Of a stretch of 64,000 nucleotides of DNA, positions 26,699 through 35,129 are shown one piece after another (position 1 is the stretch's first letter; the number at the start of each line of letters is the position of its first letter). The DNA is from Clostridiales bacterium (GTDB taxonomy: Bacteria > Bacillota > Clostridia > Saccharofermentanales > Saccharofermentanaceae), in assembly GCA_017551865.1 (NCBI GenBank), contig JAFZKB010000030.1:62001-126000 (forward strand), read 5' to 3'. Under the pieces are notes generated by a model. The model was not told the origin of the DNA, did not search any database, and was given only the letters and a program-made list of their open reading frames with translations. The position numbers and the translations under genes are program-made.

Positions 26699-27391
26699 TT
26701 ATACATCCCTCGTATACTTACAATTCGGATAATTCAAGCATCCCCAGAACTCCCCGAATCTCCCGTTTCTTCTGATCAGAGAGCTTCCACACTGCGGGCA
26801 GCGCTGGATCCCCTCGCCTGCTCCTGAGCAGAACTGAGGAAGGGTAAGCATCTCTTTAGCCAGGCACTCGAAGACCTGCTGGTTCATCCGGCAGTCATTT
26901 AATGCTCTATGAGCACCTTCTGTGCTGATTCCGTAGTGATTGGCAAGATTTCCGAGACTGTAGCTGCTGATTCCTTTGAGGACTTTCCTGGCAAAATGGA
27001 GGGTATCGATATAGTCATTGCCAACTGTCTTCCCCCAGTAAGCTTCTGCATCTCTATAGACGAACTTCAGATCAAAGCACTGGATGTTATGCCCGACAAG
27101 TACTTCATTTTCTGCAAAATTCAGAAAGTCCAATAAAGCTGTTTTAAAGCAGGGACTGTCCTTGACCATATCGTCGGATATACCGTGAATACGGACGACA
27201 TAGGAAGGAATATGCCGCTGTGGATTGACCAGAGTCGTAAACTCATCGACGATTCTCCCTTCCTTCACCTTCACAGCGGAGATCTCCACAACCGCATCTG
27301 TCGGAGAGAACATTCCGGTCGTTTCAAGGTCAAATAGCACATAGTCTGGCACGTAAGTATTCAGTTTCTTTCCCGGAAGATCTGACAGCAC
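26699..27391 (-). CDS. DnaQ-like 3'-5' exonuclease with C-terminal zinc ribbon
   Basis: This 230-residue protein is a DEDDh exonuclease: Asp21 and Glu23 in FDLETTG, an Asp in HNIQCFD, and the His/Asp pair in HRALND. The C-terminal part (about 200-228) is a topoisomerase-type zinc finger with CPQCG and CLNYPNC. The pairing of an exonuclease of the PolC-epsilon type with a topoisomerase zinc finger is found in Firmicutes and suggests single-stranded DNA binding. Translation should begin at GTG 27391, with AAGGAG placed inside the end of the upstream gene 3 bases away, so the two are coupled. Confidence 0.88.
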   Translation of the reverse strand: MLSDLPGKKLNTYVPDYVLFDLETTGMFSPTDAVVEISAVKVKEGRIVDEFTTLVNPQRHIPSYVVRIHGISDDMVKDSPCFKTALLDFLNFAENEVLVGHNIQCFDLKFVYRDAEAYWGKTVGNDYIDTLHFARKVLKGISSYSLGNLANHYGISTEGAHRALNDCRMNQQVFECLAKEMLTLPQFCSGAGEGIQRCPQCGSSLIRRNGRFGEFWGCLNYPNCKYTRDV

Positions 27392-27394
27392 GCG

Positions 27395-29077
27395 TTAAGC
27401 TCCTTTACTCTGGGATACAAGCCGGAACACGATCAGTTCGCCCGTTGTCTCTACTACTTCCGCCTCTACTGTCGGACAGTAATGCTCTTTAACATATCTC
27501 AGAAGGCGGGGCATATAGAATTCATTCGAGACCATATATACCGCTTCATTATCGACCGCATCTCTGAATGGATTTGAAAGCCCATAATTAGCAATTATCC
27601 CGTTATTGATAGGCGACTTCGTAAGCCATTCGCCCAGCCAGTACGTATTACCGTAATATCCTTCCGGATAGGAGTCGGAGATCCGGTAGATCGGGAAAGA
27701 TTTATCCGATAAAGTCTGTGTCAGATAGATATGGTCTTTGTCCGCATACATACGATCGTAAAGATCTCTATATTCCTGCTTTTCTTCCGTCATCTCACGA
27801 TCCTTATTCGTCACATCGGTGGTGATCGTTCCGATATTTAATGCCAGAGCCGCGGCAACCAGGATCACAAAGAAGGATGGTTTTATCTTCGTCTCTTCTT
27901 TCCTGTCTTCCAGGAAGAGACTGAACATCACAAACAGAGATACTGCAATGACAAGATCCACTCTTCGCACCAGATATCTTTCGATCGTGATGAATACGGT
28001 ATTGTAAAAGAGCAATGCAAAAGATGCCGGGATCAGAAGTAGCAGATTCTTCCTGTCCTGGTAGAAAACAAGAAGGCTGATCAGGATCAGGCCGATCGTG
28101 AAAGTATATTTCAGATTCCCGGGAAGGATCTTCTTCACCAGGGTCCCAGGATAAGATGAGATCGAAGGACTCGTCTTTTCATCATCTACTTTCTCCATAA
28201 GTTCAATCGTACAAAAATCCGGATCATCAAAGGTCCAGTGGGAAAACAGGAAGATGTCATTGGCAGAGATACCAAGGGAATCATAGAGTTCCCGGTTCTC
28301 TGCAAAGGAAGGCATCGGGCGATCCGTAAACTTTGCCCGTTCAAGGTTATATGCCCGGAATGAATCCCAACCATCTGTATGTTCATACACATAAGTGTCA
28401 TAAAGCCGAAGCCCAAGCGAAACGGCACCCGCTCCGGCCAGGAGCACTGAGATGATAACGATCCTTTTGAGTTTCGGTCTTCTGAAGTAAAGATATACGA
28501 GAAAGAATGCACCAGTTGCGGAAAGCGCGATCATGAAAGAATTGAAGCGGATCATGGAACCAATCACAGAAAGGATAAAGCCGGACACGATCTGCGGATA
28601 AGATATCTTCTCTTTCTCTATATTACGCACGATAATAGAAAGCCCGGCGATTGCAGCGATCCCGCCCGTCTTAGTAAACTGAATATTCACATAGCACTCA
28701 TAAGCAAAAAACACATAGAACAGACCTAAACAGATATATCTTTTCTTATCCGAAGGCCTGTTATCCAAAATGACATACGAGATCAGAAAACAGGACAGGA
28801 AGATCGTCACTATTTGACCGATCACATACCAGGGAATGCTTCGGTTGATTGAATACAGAAAAGCCAGAAATTTCCCCGCGAATATGTTAATAAAGACCAT
28901 ATGCGGATCAGGAGATCCGAAGAGACCGGAAACAACGCCCATCATGACAAAATCATCGTTATTCTCAAAATGGGCATGGCAAAAGAGCAGGCAGAAAGCA
29001 GCAAACACAAAGTTTACCAGCAACAGCGGCAGAACTGTACTTCTCTTTACTTTCGCAAGTTTCGGTTTTATGTCCAT
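27395..29077 (-). CDS. multi-pass membrane protein, possible GT-C glycosyltransferase
   Basis: The protein has 560 residues and about ten or eleven hydrophobic segments up to about residue 410. The first extracellular loop after membrane segment 1 carries ENNDD, an acidic motif like the DD/ED/EN pair that GT-C transferases use for metal and polyprenol phosphate. The C-terminal region (about 415-560) is soluble. The family could be a DUF6056-like or PMT-like enzyme; substrate unknown. GAGGGCC precedes the ATG at 29077. Its stop is 3 bases from the exonuclease start. It is divergent from the patatin gene. Confidence 0.7.
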   Translation of the reverse strand: MDIKPKLAKVKRSTVLPLLLVNFVFAAFCLLFCHAHFENNDDFVMMGVVSGLFGSPDPHMVFINIFAGKFLAFLYSINRSIPWYVIGQIVTIFLSCFLISYVILDNRPSDKKRYICLGLFYVFFAYECYVNIQFTKTGGIAAIAGLSIIVRNIEKEKISYPQIVSGFILSVIGSMIRFNSFMIALSATGAFFLVYLYFRRPKLKRIVIISVLLAGAGAVSLGLRLYDTYVYEHTDGWDSFRAYNLERAKFTDRPMPSFAENRELYDSLGISANDIFLFSHWTFDDPDFCTIELMEKVDDEKTSPSISSYPGTLVKKILPGNLKYTFTIGLILISLLVFYQDRKNLLLLIPASFALLFYNTVFITIERYLVRRVDLVIAVSLFVMFSLFLEDRKEETKIKPSFFVILVAAALALNIGTITTDVTNKDREMTEEKQEYRDLYDRMYADKDHIYLTQTLSDKSFPIYRISDSYPEGYYGNTYWLGEWLTKSPINNGIIANYGLSNPFRDAVDNEAVYMVSNEFYMPRLLRYVKEHYCPTVEAEVVETTGELIVFRLVSQSKGA

Positions 29078-29151
29078 CCGGCCCTCATATTTCGTATAAA
29101 ACAAATGGTTTTTCTATTTTCATAATACACCATTCGAAGTACAATGGGAGC

Positions 29152-30021
29152 ATGGAAACAGGAAAACAGAGCAAATCAGCATTAATTCTAGAAGGCGGCG
29201 CCATGCGCGGCATGTTCACCTGCGGTGTCACAGATGTCCTCATGGAAAACGGCATCACTTTTGACGCAGCGGCAGGTGTTTCGGCCGGAGCTGTCTTCGG
29301 ATGCAATATCAAGTCCCGCCAGATCGGGCGGGCGATCCGCTATAACAAGAAATACTGCAAAAACTACCGTTTCGGGAGCTTCCGCTCACTTATCAAGTCC
29401 GGAGACTTCTACGAAGCGGACTTCTGCTACCGGGCGATCCCGGATGAGCTCGATGTCTTCGACAGAGATGCTTTTACGAATAATCCTCTTGAGTTTTATA
29501 TCGTGGCGACGGATGTCATCAATGGCGAGCCAAGGTACTATAAGTGTTCCGACGGCGGTAAGCGCGATCTTCTATGGATGCAGGCCTCCGCATCAATGCC
29601 GCTTCTATCGAAAGTGGTCGATGTCGACGGGTATTCACTTCTTGACGGAGGCATCATGGACACGGTGCCGTATGCGTATATGGAGAACCTCGGTTTTCGA
29701 AAGAATGTGATCGTACTGACACAACCTCTCGGGTACAAAAAGAAAAAGAGCGGAGCGATGCCGCTGTTTCATATATTCCTTCGGAAGTACCCGGCCGTGA
29801 TCCAGGCAATGGGCAGGCGTCATGAGATGTATAACCGCCAGATGAAGGAGATCCGTGACCGGGAAGCCTCCTATGATGCGATCGTGATCCGGCCGCCGAA
29901 GGATCTGGGGATCGGGAGAACTTCGAAGGATCCGAAGGAACTCGAGCGGGTCTATCAGATCGGAAGATCGGAAGCACTAAGAAGGCTTCCGGAGATACGA
30001 AAGTTTCTGGGGATAGAGTAA
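29152..30021 (+). CDS. patatin-like phospholipase
   Basis: This 289-residue protein is a patatin-family serine hydrolase. The oxyanion hole GGAMRG, the nucleophile Ser44 in GVSAGA and the catalytic Asp165 in LDGG are all intact. These enzymes release fatty acids from phospholipids or other lipids. No signal peptide is seen, so a cytoplasmic location is likely. It belongs to the YjjU/RssA-like bacterial group. The ribosome binding site GGGAG is unusually close to the ATG. The gene ends 4 bases from the convergent membrane protein gene. Confidence 0.9.
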   Translation: METGKQSKSALILEGGAMRGMFTCGVTDVLMENGITFDAAAGVSAGAVFGCNIKSRQIGRAIRYNKKYCKNYRFGSFRSLIKSGDFYEADFCYRAIPDELDVFDRDAFTNNPLEFYIVATDVINGEPRYYKCSDGGKRDLLWMQASASMPLLSKVVDVDGYSLLDGGIMDTVPYAYMENLGFRKNVIVLTQPLGYKKKKSGAMPLFHIFLRKYPAVIQAMGRRHEMYNRQMKEIRDREASYDAIVIRPPKDLGIGRTSKDPKELERVYQIGRSEALRRLPEIRKFLGIE

Positions 30022-30025
30022 AGGA

Positions 30026-31096
30026 TTACTCTTCTTCCGGCTCGTCTTTCTTCATGCCGGCATACTTTTCTATATCTTCTTTCAGCTGTTCAAGATAACC
30101 ATTCGGGCCCATGGACTGCTCGGTCAGTTCGATGTGATACAGAAGGTCTCTGGCGCGTTCTTCCGTGAGGATACCTGAAGGCGCTTCTTTCACTGCCACT
30201 GCTTCTACGGGTGTTTCTTCCGAAGTTTTCTTCTTCAGGACTCTTTCAAGGATAAAGCTCAAAAGGATAAAGGAAAGTCCTAAAATCGCAAGGATCAGGG
30301 CATTTCTGAGCATGCGGGATGCATAGGCCTCCTTATACGAAGCGGTCTCTTCAAAGAGGATCACAGGGAGATATACCGTCGTCAATTCTCCGATTTCTCC
30401 CTGAATTCTGTACGACCTGCCGTTCAGATCCGTCATCCGCCCGATCTCAGCAGACAGGATGTAGGGAACATTCGTCCCGTTAAGCATTCCGAGTGTTGAT
30501 TCCACATAATAATTCTTCCCGGAAATCATAAAGGGCACTTTAAAAACGCGATACCGGTAAGACTTTAAAACGCCGCGCTCTTTTCCCTCACGAAGAATAC
30601 CTAATACTGCGGCGCGAAGTTCACCATTGCTTGCACTTTCATCTGTCATAGCCTGGGGATCGGAGATATCATAACGCATCTCATCGTTTCCTTCCAAATT
30701 CTCATCGAAAGATCCGTACAAATACGAGCAATAGGAATAGCCGGAAAGATCCAGATCCAAGATATCAATAGTATCTCCATCCGAATCTGAATACAGCTCG
30801 TTTTCCGGATAGTATGACTCATCGATAATGGATTGCTCATATTCAAAATCCGGGAGATACGATGAGGAATATTGAGTATCCAAAAAGTCCTGCATGCCTG
30901 AATAACCTGTTCTTTTCAAGAAGGCTTCGACCTTTTCTTTTCTTCGGTCTAAAAGGGCATCGATCTTCTTTCTGGCATCGGAGCGGGTAAGAAAGTAGAT
31001 CGTCGCCATAGAAGAGACGAAAAGAACGAAAACGACAATGGCCACCACGGCGGTCGGACTCATCGGTCTTCTTTTTTTCCGTTTCGGATCTGCCAT
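30026..31096 (-). CDS. two-pass membrane protein, tandem paralogue 3 of 3
   Basis: The protein has 356 residues. A basic N-terminus precedes membrane segment 1 (about 15-37). A large extracytoplasmic region follows, and then membrane segment 2 (about 265-290). The cytoplasmic tail of about 65 residues contains EQSMGPNGYLEQL, conserved in both upstream paralogues. The layout recalls sensor kinases (membrane-sensor-membrane) but no kinase domain follows. GGAGG, inside the last codons of the upstream gene, is 7 bases before the ATG at 31096; the upstream stop is 3 bases before it. Function unknown. Confidence 0.8.
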   Translation of the reverse strand: MADPKRKKRRPMSPTAVVAIVVFVLFVSSMATIYFLTRSDARKKIDALLDRRKEKVEAFLKRTGYSGMQDFLDTQYSSSYLPDFEYEQSIIDESYYPENELYSDSDGDTIDILDLDLSGYSYCSYLYGSFDENLEGNDEMRYDISDPQAMTDESASNGELRAAVLGILREGKERGVLKSYRYRVFKVPFMISGKNYYVESTLGMLNGTNVPYILSAEIGRMTDLNGRSYRIQGEIGELTTVYLPVILFEETASYKEAYASRMLRNALILAILGLSFILLSFILERVLKKKTSEETPVEAVAVKEAPSGILTEERARDLLYHIELTEQSMGPNGYLEQLKEDIEKYAGMKKDEPEEE

Positions 31097-31098
31097 CT

Positions 31099-32175
31099 TC
31101 ACGCCTCCTCTTCCTTTTCTTCCTTGCCAAGGATCGTCTTTAGGTCTTTTCTGATCTCATCGAGATACCCATTGGGGCCCATGGACTGCTCGGCCTGGTC
31201 GACGTGATGCATAAGATCTCTGACCTGATCTTCTGAAAGAATATGGGAGGGAGCTTCCGGCGCAAGGACTTCTTCTTTTTCCTTTGCGGGAGCTTTTCTC
31301 ACGATGGCTCTTTCAAAGATCGCCGTAAAAAGGACAAACGCAAGCCCGATCGCCAGAAGGATAAGGACATATCGGAACATTCGGAACGCGTAAGCCTGCT
31401 TATACGAAGAAGTATCTTCAAAGAGGATCACCGGAAGATATACTGTCATTTCTTCGCCGTTTCTGCCTTCGAACAGATATTGTCTGTCGGTTTTTGCATG
31501 CATCGGTCCGATATCCGGTGTCAGAACATAGTGGGTATTATTCGATTCGAGCATCTCAAAAGCCGTTTCCACATAAAAATGTTTCCCGGAAAGAACGCAG
31601 GGCACTTTAAAAACAAGATACCGGTAGGACTTTTCAAAGCCTCTGGTTTTCCCTTCCTGAAGGATCGATTCAAGCGAGGAACGAAGATCTTTATTGTCTG
31701 TACTTTCTTCCGTAATGCCGGAAAAATCAGTGATCAGATAGTAATTTAATCTCTCTTCGTTTTCATAGACACCAAAAGAGAATCCAAGAAACGATCTGTA
31801 GCCGTATCCGCCGAGAGAAAGATACCAGATCTCTATGGTATCCCCATCCGGATCAATATAATTCGCATTTCCCGGATAATAGGAATTCTCCATAAGGGAT
31901 TCTAATAAATCGTCATAATCCTCTCCAGGTGGTATCGAAGAGTCAAATGCGCTGTCTATGGTGGTATACATGTCGCTGCCATGAGTGTCTCTCACCATAG
32001 AGGACTCGACCTTTGCTTTTCTTCTATCGAGAAGCGCATCGATCTCTTTATTGACATCCGAACGTGTCAGAAAGTAGATCGTAGTCATCGCCACAACAAA
32101 AAGAACAGAAACGACGATGGCGACAACGGCAGTCGCGCGGATAGTTATTTTTCTTTTCCGGATCTGATCTGACAT
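31099..32175 (-). CDS. two-pass membrane protein, tandem paralogue 2 of 3
   Basis: This 358-residue protein matches its downstream neighbour along its whole length. Shared landmarks are the N-terminal segment AVVAIVV, the juxtamembrane ALLDRRKxKVE and the tail motif EQSMGPNGYLDEIRKDL. The extracytoplasmic region is about 230 residues. GAGGAG is 8 bases before the ATG. It lies 6 bases after the stop of the first paralogue, so all three share a transcript. Sequence similarity to histidine-kinase sensor regions is only topological. Confidence 0.8.
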   Translation of the reverse strand: MSDQIRKRKITIRATAVVAIVVSVLFVVAMTTIYFLTRSDVNKEIDALLDRRKAKVESSMVRDTHGSDMYTTIDSAFDSSIPPGEDYDDLLESLMENSYYPGNANYIDPDGDTIEIWYLSLGGYGYRSFLGFSFGVYENEERLNYYLITDFSGITEESTDNKDLRSSLESILQEGKTRGFEKSYRYLVFKVPCVLSGKHFYVETAFEMLESNNTHYVLTPDIGPMHAKTDRQYLFEGRNGEEMTVYLPVILFEDTSSYKQAYAFRMFRYVLILLAIGLAFVLFTAIFERAIVRKAPAKEKEEVLAPEAPSHILSEDQVRDLMHHVDQAEQSMGPNGYLDEIRKDLKTILGKEEKEEEA

Positions 32176-32180
32176 CTTCT

Positions 32181-33341
32181 TTACTCCTCTTTCTTCGTAT
32201 CCTTTCCGAGGATCTTCTCAAGATCCTGCCTGATCTCATCCAGATAGCCATTTGGTCCCATGGACTGTTCTACACGATCGATCTTCGCTAAGAAACCTTT
32301 GGCCGCGTCTTTGGATAGCACAGATTTTCCGGCTGATGGCGCCTGATCAGCTGATGTCTCAGGGACCGGCAAAAGATCTGCCGAAAGGTTCTTTTCGAGA
32401 AGAAAAGAGATCACTGCCGCAAGAAGGACGATTACAAGAGCGATCGAAGAATACTTGACGATCCTCCCGGCAAGAGCCTTAAGCGGCGCGGAGACATCCT
32501 CAAAAAGTATCACTTTTGCAAACTTGGAATACTGGGAAGAAGGTACATTATAGATATCAATATTTCCGGCATTAATATATTCCGAAGCATTAATGACACT
32601 TCCCGGACGGACGAAGACCAGATATCGATAACCTTCAAAGCTCCCGGAAGGATCTGCCGACTGGATAAGATCGTTTGTCTCCAGCCACAGAACCTGGTTC
32701 GAAAAGCTTGCTGCATTCAGCGGAAAAGTGCTTTCATCAAAAACACCGAGTCCGTTTTCCGGACGCGAATAACCGTACTGTTCATATGCAAAAGATCCGG
32801 GAATGTAGTAATGGACCTTATCGGTAAGACAGTAGCGGGAATTATCCGGCCAGAGGATGACGGACGACTTTCTATAGTTCAGGGTCTGATCATATTCCGG
32901 CTGCCAGTAGAAAAAACCGATTTTATATTTCCCGACCTTCTGCTCCATGTCTTCTTCAAGGACATTCATGGCGTGCGCCTTTGCCTCCGATAGGAACTCC
33001 TGGTCGAACTTGTTCAATTCGGCAGAAACTTTTATCACCTCCTGGGAATCTACGACTGTCACTTCTCCATTGACCACAGCAACCATCTGCCCATCCTCGG
33101 AGGAGAATATAATGTTACTCGATGAGGCCGCTCTGATCGTTTCAAATACCACAAGCTGCTCTTTTCGGTCCTGAAGGACAGCGTCCGCATCCGAAATGAT
33201 GTTCTTCCTTTCATTCACGGCCCAGTAAGTGATCACACAGGCAAAAAGGAGAAAAAGAACGGTCGTAAGCACGATCGTTGTCCTGTATTTCCCAAAAATA
33301 CCCTTCTTCTGTTTCGGGATCTTCGTCGTTTCCTCTTTCAT
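32181..33341 (-). CDS. two-pass membrane protein, tandem paralogue 1 of 3
   Basis: The 386-residue protein is the first gene of the three-gene cluster. Membrane segment 1 is at about 22-43 and segment 2 at about 295-318. The extracytoplasmic region is more divergent than in the other two and contains a Tyr-rich stretch near 180-200. The cytoplasmic tail again ends with EQSMGPNGYLDEIRQDLEKIL. GGAG stands 7 bases before the ATG. Upstream bases 33342-33588 should hold the promoter, shared with the divergent plus-strand gene. Function unknown. Confidence 0.8.
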   Translation of the reverse strand: MKEETTKIPKQKKGIFGKYRTTIVLTTVLFLLFACVITYWAVNERKNIISDADAVLQDRKEQLVVFETIRAASSSNIIFSSEDGQMVAVVNGEVTVVDSQEVIKVSAELNKFDQEFLSEAKAHAMNVLEEDMEQKVGKYKIGFFYWQPEYDQTLNYRKSSVILWPDNSRYCLTDKVHYYIPGSFAYEQYGYSRPENGLGVFDESTFPLNAASFSNQVLWLETNDLIQSADPSGSFEGYRYLVFVRPGSVINASEYINAGNIDIYNVPSSQYSKFAKVILFEDVSAPLKALAGRIVKYSSIALVIVLLAAVISFLLEKNLSADLLPVPETSADQAPSAGKSVLSKDAAKGFLAKIDRVEQSMGPNGYLDEIRQDLEKILGKDTKKEE

Positions 33342-33543
33342 ACCATAACTCCACTACATCACGTGATTAGCACTCCCCAAATGCCGTTTTTCATTTTACA
33401 ACAGATAGGGCGGAAATACTAGAAAAAACGGAAGCTGAGAAAAGTACGAAAGCAGATTCCGGCAAAGCGGCTAATTTATTTCCCGGCCAAGAATAAGCGG
33501 GTCTTATTTGCGGAAGGGATCACTTCTTTCGGACGGGGAATAT

Positions 33544-33552
33544 TGCTATAAT
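33544..33552 (+). promoter_or_regulatory. extended -10 promoter
   Basis: TGC followed directly by a perfect TATAAT (33547-33552) is an extended -10 element 36 bases before the ATG at 33589. The -35 position (TTCTTT) is weak, as is usual for this promoter type. Confidence 0.6.
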
Positions 33553-33588
33553 GTGATAGTAAGTTTATCGCTATATATGGAGGACATT

Positions 33589-34308
33589 ATGGACGACGCA
33601 AAGAGCGGACTTCCGCTATCGAAGAAACTCGGCATCATCATTTTCGTACTGGCATTTGTTGGCATCGCGCTGGCCATGCTCTACGGATATCAGAAATACA
33701 ATAAGACAAACACCAGCATGGAGGAGGCAAGAAAGGACGTGGAAATCGTCATGAACGGCGATAAGCGCGTCATCACGGATGAGCTTCTCACCTCCGACTA
33801 TAACGTATATCTTCAAAGCGAAGAAAGTAGTAAGAATACCATGCTGATCGTTCTGGGGATCCTCGGACTGATCGCTTTCTTCGTATTTGTCACCAGCATC
33901 ATAAGCTTCATCACCGGAAGGATCAACGGCGAATACGGACTGGATTCGGTAAAAAAGTTCCTCGCTATACTTCTGTCGGGCGCGATGCTCGCAGCCGGAA
34001 TGATCATGTTCATCAAGGGGTTAGGACCGCTGTCCCGAACAAAACCGAAGACTGCCGAGGAAGTATCTTTTCGCGTAGCGGAATATAAGGTCCTCAACAA
34101 GACTTCGAGAAAGTTTGTTTCCGGAACAGAGAAACATAAGTCCGAACGGACAGAATACTATCTGCAGCTCGATACGGGCACAGAGATGGAAGTCAGTTTA
34201 AATATCTATAATCAGGTCTCTTCCGGCACCTACTACTTCGGAAAGACCGACACAGGCACGCTCTTCGCCGTATATCCGGCGGATGAGTTCTGCAAGGAAG
34301 GAGAATAA
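33589..34308 (+). CDS. membrane protein with DUF-type extracytoplasmic region
   Basis: This protein has 239 residues with membrane segments near 14-34, 83-108 and 125-147. The final 90 residues are soluble. Their pattern (FRVAEYKVLNKT, then EYYLQLDTGTEMEVSLN, then FAVYPADEF) is a small beta barrel common in Firmicute membrane proteins (DUF7489-like), tentatively. GGAGG is 7 bases before the ATG at 33589. One base separates the stop codon from the ATG of the next gene, so the two form an operon. Confidence 0.75.
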   Translation: MDDAKSGLPLSKKLGIIIFVLAFVGIALAMLYGYQKYNKTNTSMEEARKDVEIVMNGDKRVITDELLTSDYNVYLQSEESSKNTMLIVLGILGLIAFFVFVTSIISFITGRINGEYGLDSVKKFLAILLSGAMLAAGMIMFIKGLGPLSRTKPKTAEEVSFRVAEYKVLNKTSRKFVSGTEKHKSERTEYYLQLDTGTEMEVSLNIYNQVSSGTYYFGKTDTGTLFAVYPADEFCKEGE

Positions 34309-34309
34309 C

Positions 34310-35011
34310 ATGCTGGGAAAGCTTTTAGTGCGTTCCGTAACCAGAGATCTCGCGGGAGACATCTTCGGAGGATTGGGAAGAGCCGCTGCATTTGGCGCAG
34401 GGGCAGTCCTGGTCTCGGAAGTTATCAATAATGTGACAAATAAGAGGGTACCGGCCACGGCCGGAAACTATGTACCGGTTCAGAACCAGGCGCAGATGCA
34501 GGGATCAAATGCGACCTACTACGCTAATGTCGCGCTGGCACGTATCGCCCTGTGCTATTACATCGCCAAGGCCGACGGTTCCATCTCTCCTGAGGAGCAG
34601 ACGGATCTCGACTATATGTGCTCGAGCCTTCTGAACAATCCGAACGCGGCGCCGTCCTTCCGAACAGAGCTTCAGAAGATCGCCGCCGACCGTTCCATGA
34701 GTTTTCTTAATGTTGAGCCGTATCTGGATAAACTCAACATCGACACGCTGATCCAGCTTCAGTCGGACGTGCAGCGCATCGCGGAGATCTCCGACGGTGT
34801 GACCGAGAACGAAAGAAAAGCCATGACGGTCTTCCAGAACTATATCCTCGGCAAGCAGGGCTTCCCGGGAAGCAACATGGCGGGACAGTTCGGAACGACC
34901 CGTGTCATGAACTTAAAGTGCTCCGGCTGTGGCGCAGAGCTTCAGATCAACGACAGCCGTACTGAGACCTACTGCCCGTACTGCGGTTCGAAGCAGATCA
35001 TCATGCACTAA
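34310..35011 (+). CDS. TerB-like protein with C-terminal zinc ribbon
   Basis: The protein has 233 residues. The middle part (about 70-180) has the TerB-like helical pattern, including YYIAKADGSISPEEQ, which is the acidic metal-binding segment of tellurite-resistance TerB domains. The C-terminus is a zinc ribbon: CSGCG and CPYCG. The N-terminal 35 residues include a small hydrophobic stretch. AAGGAAGGAG precedes the ATG at 34310. It is co-transcribed with the preceding membrane protein gene, suggesting a membrane-linked complex. Function unknown; TerB domains occur in membrane-stress systems. Confidence 0.8.
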   Translation: MLGKLLVRSVTRDLAGDIFGGLGRAAAFGAGAVLVSEVINNVTNKRVPATAGNYVPVQNQAQMQGSNATYYANVALARIALCYYIAKADGSISPEEQTDLDYMCSSLLNNPNAAPSFRTELQKIAADRSMSFLNVEPYLDKLNIDTLIQLQSDVQRIAEISDGVTENERKAMTVFQNYILGKQGFPGSNMAGQFGTTRVMNLKCSGCGAELQINDSRTETYCPYCGSKQIIMH

Positions 35012-35091
35012 AAAGCAAGAGAACTCCGTAACATCGCTTCGGAATTCTATTATATGCACAATATAAAAAACTCAGATCTTCCCGGATCTCA

Positions 35092-35100
35092 TGGTAGAAT
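35092..35100 (+). promoter_or_regulatory. extended -10 promoter of MATE gene 1
   Basis: TGG is followed by TAGAAT (35095-35100), 29 bases before the ATG of the MATE exporter gene. No good -35 is visible. Confidence 0.4.
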
Positions 35101-35129
35101 TTCTTCTATGACGATTCGGGAAGATTTTT

